A stretch of DNA of 64,000 bases. It comes from Amblyornis subalaris. Its lineage: Eukaryota; Chordata; Aves; Passeriformes; Ptilonorhynchidae. Both the position numbers and the translations under genes were made by a program. The stretch covers positions 3,472,001-3,536,000 of the forward strand of contig JACAXG010000050.1 in assembly GCA_018881555.1 (NCBI GenBank), in the 5' to 3' direction. The notes beneath the pieces are model-generated. The model was not told the DNA's origin. It saw only the letters and a program-made list of their open reading frames with translations, and searched no databases. Positions 55,191 to 64,000 of the stretch are shown piece after piece; position 1 is the first letter of the stretch, and every line of letters begins with the position of its first letter.

Positions 55191-56449
55191 CTGCATTGCT
55201 GTTCTCAGACCTCTGGTCTGGGTTCCCATTAACAACTTTATCCTATTTCCACTAACACTTCAGTCATATGAGGAAACAAATACATAATAAGATGTGTATG
55301 AAAGTTTACCTATGTCCCCTACGCATTCACATGTAACAAAAATTTTTTAAAAATCATTTTAACACAGATAAAAGTTCTTAAATATAAGTAGATATACATG
55401 TGTGTATATATATGGTTCTCATTAACAATANGATGTTCTTGTAATTACTGCTCAAAGCAAAGCATCACACCTCAAGTATCATCAGTGACATAACCTATAC
55501 CTAGTTATGCACACCTCTCATTCCCTACGCATACAATTTACTTGCTTCAAAATAAAATTCAAACACTAAAATAGATTGGCTTTTAGGTTTTGTCTTGTTT
55601 TTGCTCAGAGGTCTTATTCTTGCATAATTTACTTATGGAATACTTATTAAAAAAAATTATTTCCCAAATCTTCTATTAGAGCAAAAAATGCACAAGGGAA
55701 AAATCCATTTTCCTTCAAAATTTTTATCCCAGGGCCTCAGTCTGTATCTGGGTCTCGTACATACCATGAGGAGTAAATAATAAGCTAAATATCAATAATA
55801 AAAATAAATAATGTACAATAAAAATTTTTAGTAAAATAACCGTACTATCTCTCCCTTTAAGACAGCATATTTCCATCTCATATAGATTTTGGAATAAAGT
55901 CTTCAGCTCCAGAAGCCTGACACAGAAGAGTGATTTCAGATTTGCATCCAGTTATGCTCTCTGAGGAGTTATGTAACAATATTTTAATGTAAGAGAGGTG
56001 GCCATAAAGCCAGTACAATCCTTAACATTACCTGGATTAACTATAGACTCTTTACTTTTGCCCATCATTTCAGCAAAATTTAAGCATTCAAGATAAAATT
56101 ATCCATCTTTATAGTTGTTTTTTCCCTTTGTCCTAATGAAGAAACAAAAAAAAGAAGTTTTCACCTTATTTTAAAAACAATACTTAAAATAACTACAGCA
56201 GCATGTTTCAGGAGCTGGGCTTGTCTCCTCTATCACCAAATTAAAATAAACATTAAAATACACCAGAATTTGATTATTTCTCTGAGGATTTAAATACATA
56301 ACAATAAATTTAAATAAATAATAAATGTATATATAAATTGATGAGTAAGTAAAAGCCAGTATTTCCACAGACAGGAGAAAATAAAACTTTAGGAGCCTAA
56401 ATGCTCCAAATTTATGCCCAGTCTGTATGGGTTTCAAACCTGGGCACAG

Positions 56450-56905
56450 GCTTTCCCCGTGGAGTGGAGAATGCTGAAACAAACACTGACAGCTGTTAAG
56501 GAAGGGAACAAGAAACTGATGGGGAGGTGCAGCATGCAGAAGAAAGGCTGGACCACACTATGGAAACATCTGCAAGAGAAAAACCAGAAGGAGTAGGTGG
56601 GGAGAATGGAAACTGAATAAGGAACCTGGAGAGAACCTGGGACCTAAACCCAGACAGCAATGAGAAACAGAGAGAGGAGAAAAGCATGACTGGAAGAGAA
56701 ATCGAGTTAGGAATCCACAGCAGTAACACTCGAACATGCTGAGGAAGATGACCAGGATGGGAACAAGCCAGCATGAAGAGAAGACAGAAGTAGGAAGAAA
56801 ATGGGACTGTGAGGCTTACAGTTGCAAGGATCAACATTTGCAGAAGCAAATGAACAAGAAACACTGTGGAAAGACTGCAACAAAAGACCAGTAAGTGAAC
56901 CTGTC
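56450..56905 (+). repeat. Purine-rich degenerate tract
   Basis: The plus strand is strongly enriched in A and G for about 450 bases, with recurring short blocks such as GGAGAG, AACCTGG and GAAGAGAA. This explains a 139-codon minus-strand frame over 56915-56496 that is mostly Leu, Ser, Phe and Pro and has no family likeness. It could be a decayed minisatellite or part of an unrecognised repeat. Confidence 0.45.
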
Positions 56906-59900
56906 CTTCAGTCACCTTCTTGTCAGCAAAAGAAAGGAGGATTACTCTAAAACAACTCGACTAGATCCTAAATAATAAGATTCCTTATCTATACCTAGTT
57001 TCATCTCCAACACAAAAATCCTGCAGGAAATTTGTCAAAGCCACCTTATGACAATTCCCACACTCCCCAAAAGGAGCAAAACCATGTTCCTTGTGTTTAG
57101 ATGCCAGACTTCAGACCCCAGGCACCACTCTGCAGACTGCCAAGAGCCTGCAGTTTCAGATGAAGTCAATGGAATTTGTTCTGTGAACAAACAAAGGTTT
57201 AGTAAGTGCAAGCACTTACAATACAGATAAGCAAGAAAAAGCATCTTGAACACTTCAACTATCCAGAAGCTGTTGCATGGTTTTTCTACTCTATTTCTGT
57301 TTCTAATTGCAAAACTGAGTAAAGGGTACACTGCTCACCTTAGGAGACAACTTCACTACTGTATTTGAAACACCTGGGTACTATAGTGCCACATTGTACA
57401 GCACTGTAAAAACTGTGTCTAACAAATAATACTGCTCCCAAAAGAGTTCAAACAGCATGATCTAAAAAGGCATGGGGCCCCATATTAAACTACAAGGAAG
57501 AGGGAAATAAAACTGAGCAGGTGTTCAGTAGGCAAGTACTGGCTTTTGCACACTAAATGAAGCAAGAGGAAAGAGTGGAAAGATAGCAAAAATCATTTAA
57601 TTAAGGACTGAACCATAATGCATGCATACAAGGGAGGCAAATTAAGGTTACGTAAGTGACCTTAACTGTAGCATATCCTAACTTTATTATTTAGCATGAC
57701 AATATTAATAATGTTTTCCTAATATTTTGTGTGCAGTACAAATTCATAATCAGAAAAAAAATTGAGTCAATCCTCTGAGCTCTACAGGCTCTCCTTTCAA
57801 ACAGAAAGCCAAAAAAAGCGAAGCTGATGCTCAGACTTAAACTACCAAACTTATTCTGCTTCATCAACACAAAGCTTGAACAAAGTGACACAAGACAGGG
57901 AGAGATGGGAGGTAATGGAGCACCAGTATTTCTACACTGAATACACAGACACATGTTCTCAGCTGATTTACTCATTTCTGAGTTCCCCCAAGCGATCAGG
58001 AAGCACACCTCATATTCAAATCTGAGGAAACGGATCTGTACCACTGTAGTACTATGAAAAGTGACATCCTATTAAATTACATCTTTAAATTATATCTATC
58101 ATACTCAACTACTTAGACAAGGAGTAAGGTTACCCTGTACCCTACCCCTCTGAGGACATAGGTCTATCCATATCCACCCATCTCCTATTTTGCACTTCAG
58201 ATTCATCAAAGCAGGGAAAATATTTTTAATCTGTTTGCGCAGCACCTGCTTCAGTAAGGCTGAGGGAGGATTCTGGGAGGCTGTCCTGATTAAGAGCACT
58301 GTAATAGCTATGCTTCTCCTGTCCAACTATAATACTGCTCTTGCACATTAATGTAGCAGACAGACCTTGATACAGGCTACATCTATATCAGAAAGCACAG
58401 AAATGCAACAGGAACAGACCTGGGGAATGCAAACATTTGAGCTGACAGCTACACGTTCTGTTTCAGTGCTCAGGGCTTCAGGCTAATTCTCAACTGACCC
58501 TACAGACTGACTGCATGCCTACACCAGTGCCTTTGGACCATACCTTGGTGTGACTTGGGACTTCTCTTCTAGTGCAGTTTCATCCAGAACAGTTTCTGCA
58601 CTCCAAGTTCACTTGAAGATACGAACCAAAAAGGGCGGACAAGCCTGCTACAAGAGATTTCCCTCAACAGACCATTTCTGATTTGAATGGAACTGCTGAT
58701 ACAGCAGTTGATGTGGATGAACATCCACATCCCACCGGCACTGAACAGCAGCTACCAGCTCCAGCACTCTATCTCGCTCCAACTTCCTACAGCTTTCAAG
58801 ATCATTCCCTTCTTTAGTGGAACTTTTCAGATTCTGCTGCTCTGCTGATACAGCAGGTAAAGTATAAAGTCCTTTGCACAGAATATGAAACTCATTAAAC
58901 TTCTGTTGCTAAATTTAAATGTTGTACAATCAGAAGAGAGAAAACCTACATGCATCTGAACAGTCATTCTTTGCATGTGCAGCACTTGTATACAACTGAC
59001 TCAGTTCCACATGGAATTTGCAGTACTTGTAAAATTAGCCATTTGAATGCCAGAGTCATTTTTATACCGGGAAAAACGTATTGAGTTAATAATGAATAAA
59101 ACTGCAGTAATAATAGCTCTTGATATCTTTATAACTGCCTACATCCCAAATTTCCTCATGGATGTTAACATGCAATCCTCCTTTTTTTTTTTGCCAACTG
59201 AACAGATGGCACTTTACTACAAAAAAAAAGGAAAACAAAACCAGAGATCATGTTGAAAGAATTCTGGGCTTACTTGCAGAAACAGGAGCTAAAACAAAAA
59301 ACCCACCCTCTTTCACTGCAACACAAATGGAGACATTAACTTCGTGGGTATATTTTAAAGGTAAAGATTTTACTTCTATAGCAATTATACTNTCCTAAAT
59401 TTTAAGATGATGGTTACTCCTAGAGCAGCTCTGAATTCAATATTTAGCTGACCAGGACTGAAAGTAATTACTTCTAGACACTTTGAGGGAGATAAACAAA
59501 ATGCAGTGTAGCACAGTACAGTTCCTTTGTACATGCAGCATTTGGAACTATTTGGGTAAGGGATAATAGCCTATAATTTACTCTTCACATAAAATGAGTG
59601 AAAAGTAGCAGTACCACATGAGGCTGCAAGATGTAGGATACTTGTAAGAGAACGAAGAAAGCTGAGTACCGCTAGGCTGAATTTTTCTCAAGCACAAATG
59701 GCTTGAGAACCGGATTCCATAACAAACAGTATTTGCCAAGACTTGTGTTGATACTCTTAGTAAGTGGTATAGTTCAAGCAGTTACCACCTTTGAATTTTT
59801 GAGTTTCCAGAGGTTGTGGCTAAAGGCTGTTTCAGTAACACTGTGCAGACAAACTACCTTATTTCCACCCAGCAGCTCCATAAACAACAATCTCATTATC

Positions 59901-62900
59901 CTCTCAGTCATCCCTGACTATACCATGACTTGTTTTAGATCAATATTGTTCCATCCCTCTAGGATATTTATGAAGTGTATATATTTCTCATCAGCTGCTA
60001 GGAAAAAATTCTACATTATCCTTCTTTCCTGTCAGCTGCAGCACCTCTTCCTTTCTGACCATCCTATTTAAATTCTATCTAATCAAAACACCTGACACAA
60101 AACAGCTTCTTTCAGTGCTCCAACTAACATGACCATCGAACGTCTCAATTTTCTTTGCAAAGCACTTTCACATACTGTTCGGAGATTGTTCAATCCCCAA
60201 TTTATGCATTACACCTGCTTGCTACACGAATACCTTGGTAAGATTCCCTTTCCAGTATGCTAAGCTTTCCTACTTAAAACTTGTTGCTTTCTACTGCTAG
60301 CATCACCTATTTTTGTTCTCTTGCTAAGAAAATAATTAAAATAATCTGCCAACAATGCATTTGCAATGAAGTGAAGAATCAGACACTGGTTGTTTAGAAC
60401 ATATTCTCTCTGATCATGTTTTACAATATTTATCACTTGCTTTGATTAAGACTGCAAGTTCTTCAGGTTTTAATTTCTATTTCAGTAAAGTGTCATGCTT
60501 ATCATGCACTATAAATGCTAAATAATGATTAAAACCGTTAATCTATTGCCAACAGAAAAATGCAACTGGATTAAAGTAAATTAATTTGTTCTAAACATCA
60601 GTCTGATTTTACAGAAAATTATATCTAGGATGCCTGCTGCATTTCTAGGTTGGTTTGTTCTGTTTTCTCCTTATCCCACAGATTAGCTCCCATAGTAGTA
60701 TTTTGTTCTTTTTTGTAAAGAATCAACATCTACAAGAACTCAGTTTTATAATAAATTGGCTTTTTCAACAGATGAAGCACTATATCTTCAGCAACACTGA
60801 ACTATCTGTGTCACTTTCCACACACATATGGTGGAATAAGCCAAAATATACAANGATCTTTTAGTAGAGCTGCCCAGCATTTACACATCCCCATGTGCAT
60901 ATTATTCATGAGTGTCTGCAGCTACAGTGTCATTAACATTCTTGAGCAGAGAAATATTTTTGCAAGTGCTTGCTTCAAAAGCATCATTACAATACTGATG
61001 AAACAACAAAACACTAAACCACTAATCTGACTTCAAATCAGGTCATGTTCAGGTTCAAAAAAGGTGACAAAGTCTCAATCCCACACTGGTGTGAGCATGG
61101 AAAGCACCAAAGCACACCACAGGGCCTCTGCTAAATCTCAGGAAAAAGTAATCTGCAGTAGAATATCCACAAGCAGAAGTTGCTGCTGCCAGCTTATTAT
61201 ACCTCTTATATCCAACTTCAAGGCAGTCTTCCAGTTCTCTCCAGCTTTCCTTTAAACTCTATCACTTTTTGTACATAACACTTCCAGGGTATTAAGTGAC
61301 AAGCTATCAAAGACTAATTAGGTAGAAAAGGATTTTAATGACCAGCTGGACAGCTTGAGTACTAAATTTTTCGCTTGAGACACCTTGACATTGTTTGTCT
61401 TTTTTCTAACACAAATCCTAAATTTACGACCTTGTCTTACAGAGACGTGCACAGAACTGCACATACAGAACTGTATTCAAATTTTATATTTAATTGAACT
61501 CGTCACCAAGGCCTGAAAGAACAGATTTACCAGTAAAATAAGCTCATTGCACTCTGCAGAAATATTTAACAGTGATAAAAAAATTATACTACTTACAGTC
61601 ACTCAAGAGCTCACCATTATCAGATCTCCCAGCCTCTGGAATCTCAGCACAAATGACCTCCTGAATCAGGTCATACCACAGACACCTGGCTGGGATGGCA
61701 CAAAATGTGCCACTCTCCCCCCAGGAACAGCAAAACTTAATGGAAGAATCCATAGCACTCAACTGCCAGGTGGCACACTGCTCATTGGAGACTGCTTGAG
61801 CCTTCCTGCCTCCTGGTCAGGCACCANAGCACACATCAGGACAAACATCTGCCTGAGGCTATGGCACAGCAAACTCCTGAGAAGGTGTTAAATCAGTGAG
61901 AGAGGTTGTATGAAAGCCCTGGGCTAAAGCAGGTGAGAGTGAGTGCCTTGCATGTAAAGTCAATATGCCCCACACTTAAGATAATGCCCACAAACACATC
62001 TAAATCAAAAGTTGTTTTGCATTTAGGTAAATACAGTAATTTGAAAGAGCCATTTTATTTTTGTAAGCCAATTCACGTTTTCTTGAAGGGTGTCATGGTT
62101 TCTTTCATATATCTGCTGCCCAGAGAGATCAGGACTCTGGAGAACGTCCTATGCGTGTATGCAGCACTTGAACTTATTGCAGAAACTCTAATACTGCAGT
62201 TTATCAGCGACCTTTTTGTCAGCTGATCTGTAATGACATGGCAAGAAACTCAACCAGCCCATACTGAAAAGGAAAATTCCAAGAAATTCCATCTACAACC
62301 ACTTCACAATCCAGGTCACTGGGATGCTGTGAAAGACAGACAGGATTCTTATCCCAGTCTCATCCTCCAAAGCAAGCTGAAGCAGCAGCAGAGTAAAGAA
62401 CCAAGAAACACAATGACAAAAGGACTCAGAGTAAATTGAGTTGGTAACACTAGGTAGGAAGAAAAACACTCAATTCAGAAGTAAGCTTTTCTAATACATT
62501 AATAAAAGAGGTCAAAAAATCCACACAGATGCTAACAACTCCTTACCTCTAGCAACTCTTAGGAGTGGCAATTCCACAGTTAAAACAGCTACTATCCAAA
62601 TCCAGAATTCATTACTGCAATTTACCAACTGCATTATTGCAATTAAACAACAACAATTTAAGCTTTATGGAGATTCTAAACAAAAACTCATTAGCTGAGA
62701 AGGCAATTTTTTTTTTTCTTTTTAAAACACTGACACATAATAGACAAAGTATAAACATGAAAACACAACAAGTTATTATTACTTCCTTGGAATAGACCAG
62801 GACATGTAAACTGATGTTACCTGCTTGGCAACACCACAATCTACTCTGCCTTGCAGATGGAAGTACTGAATGTAGTGCTGCACATTTTGGGCACCATCAC

Positions 62901-64000
62901 AATACACACCATGTCATTTAGATAGAGCTCTTGCCCTTGATGACTCTCTCTGTGCTTTCCCATCTTAGAATGAACAGCATTAATTTTGCATGTTGTTTTC
63001 AACTTCCAACAACACTATACAAAAAACGGTCAAAGATCAAACTTGCTTATCTGAGAGCAGGCTGCAAACATTCAATCAAAAGTGAACATAATCATCAAGA
63101 CTAGACATTTCTGTCAAGGAAGACATAGTGATGACCAATCAGATGAAATACTGTTTAACTTGGGTCACGGCAACAAAAATACTTCCTGAACAACAGCTCC
63201 TTATTAAAAACATAAGTATTGCTTTCTGATGCAATTCTAGAAGATTGTTTTAAACTTCAAGTCAATATTTAATACTTGTATGCTGCTGACCCTAAGAAAC
63301 AGGCAAATAAATCAAATCTTACTATTTAGTTACTGATTAAACTTCTGATAAAACAAGGTAACAATTAGTTTCCATTGGAAGGTGGCAGAATCTCATCAAT
63401 GTTTAATTAATCCATACTGAGGTGGAGGACATTTCCTCTATTCTCTCCCTAAAAGTGAATGTTGTGATTCAAATGATTATTGGACTGGTTTATTAATTTA
63501 ATTTTCAACAGGAAGTCAGGGAAGAAAAAAAATCTATTTTTTTTATTTCCAAAGATATAATTCACTTAATAAAGACCTCTAGGCAGAAATTCTCATCTTA
63601 CATTAAGCTGCCTGTACACTTTTGCTAAAAGCCAAGTATTTACCTTAACAAATACATATGTGAACTATAAAGCATATTTTTAAAATCTTACAAGTGTCTT
63701 CACTTACTTTAGAGGGGTCTATATTTCACAAGTTAACTCTTTCCTCCAACAGAATTAACATGCTTTTAGAAGTTGCTCTATTAACAAATGTAGCTTCTAG
63801 CACAAGAAAAAAAAATTGAGTAGAATGGATGAAAAAGGCTGCCATATCTCTCTTCCCAAGTCCTGAGTGCATCAAAAATCCCAGTGCTCAACTCTATTCT
63901 CACCCCAGGAGTGACACCAAGCAGCTCCAGGGATCAAGGACTTCCTGACATTACTTAACTTGCTTGCTTGATAGGCGCAGTCAGAACACCTACAACAGTT

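Larger units (their letters stand above)
13737..64000 (-). other. UTRN: UTRN long intron (equivalent of dystrophin intron 55), 3' part of at least 50 kb
   Basis: Everything from the acceptor at 13737 to the right edge of the window appears to be one intron. I looked through the minus-strand open frames for another spectrin-like exon and found none with the expected tryptophan and heptad pattern. I could not scan all 50 kb base by base, so a missed exon is possible. Apart from the islands listed separately, the stretches 13.8-21.7, 23.2-45.6, 45.8-54.6 and 57-64 kb hold AT-rich sequence, short chance open frames, A/T runs and single ambiguous bases. Dystrophin has an alternative promoter (Dp116) in the matching intron, and a short utrophin form, G-utrophin, is known, so regulatory content is plausible. 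Confidence 0.65.

Noticed and set aside
56496..56915. Minus-strand open frame of 139 codons rich in Leu, Ser and Phe.
   Set aside because: Explained by the purine-rich plus strand, which lacks the bases needed for minus-strand stops.
62040..62190. CTGCCCAGAGAG-containing segment resembling a CR1 3' region.
   Set aside because: Similarity is limited to about a dozen bases and does not continue on either side.
62819..62911. Minus-strand segment ending CAG|GTAACA with about 30 open codons, considered as a possible upstream utrophin exon.
   Set aside because: It is short, has a stop just upstream without an acceptor, and lacks spectrin-repeat features.

Overview
The window looks like vertebrate, most likely avian, nuclear DNA. 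It is AT-rich, almost without protein-coding sequence, and carries at least one clear CR1 LINE fragment, the family that dominates bird and reptile repeats. The two real coding segments are internal exons of utrophin (UTRN), both on the minus strand. The placement as bird rather than reptile is an inference from the CR1 remnants, the low repeat load and the close match of the exon peptides to vertebrate utrophin.

Layout, read along the minus strand (high to low coordinates). Positions 64000 to 13737 are one long intron. It is followed by a 173-base exon (13736-13564), a 5.4 kb intron, a 157-base exon (8194-8038), and the start of another intron running to position 1. Exon lengths and phases equal those of dystrophin exons 56 and 57. 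By that paralogous numbering the long intron corresponds to intron 55, the short one to intron 56 and the last to intron 57. The exons encode part of the C-terminal spectrin-like rod. No actin-binding, WW, EF-hand or ZZ-domain exon is present.

The long intron is mostly featureless AT-rich sequence with a few notable islands: a GC-rich, CpG-clustered patch (about 22.68-23.14 kb); an adjacent odd block with coding-like minus-strand sequence (21.80-22.27 kb); a perfect 14-bp-stem hairpin (24.48 kb); an ambiguous-centre palindrome (18.84 kb); a C-rich run (26.32 kb); a possible CR1 3' tail (45.67 kb); a clear CR1 reverse-transcriptase fragment (55.05 kb); a TA microsatellite (54.64 kb); and a purine-rich tract (56.45-56.9 kb). 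In dystrophin the intron before exon 56 holds the Dp116 promoter, and a comparable short form (G-utrophin) is known for utrophin. The CpG patch is therefore the most interesting lead, but it is only a hypothesis.

I see no tRNA, rRNA, CRISPR array, operon or second host gene. Nothing supports a new multi-gene system in this window.
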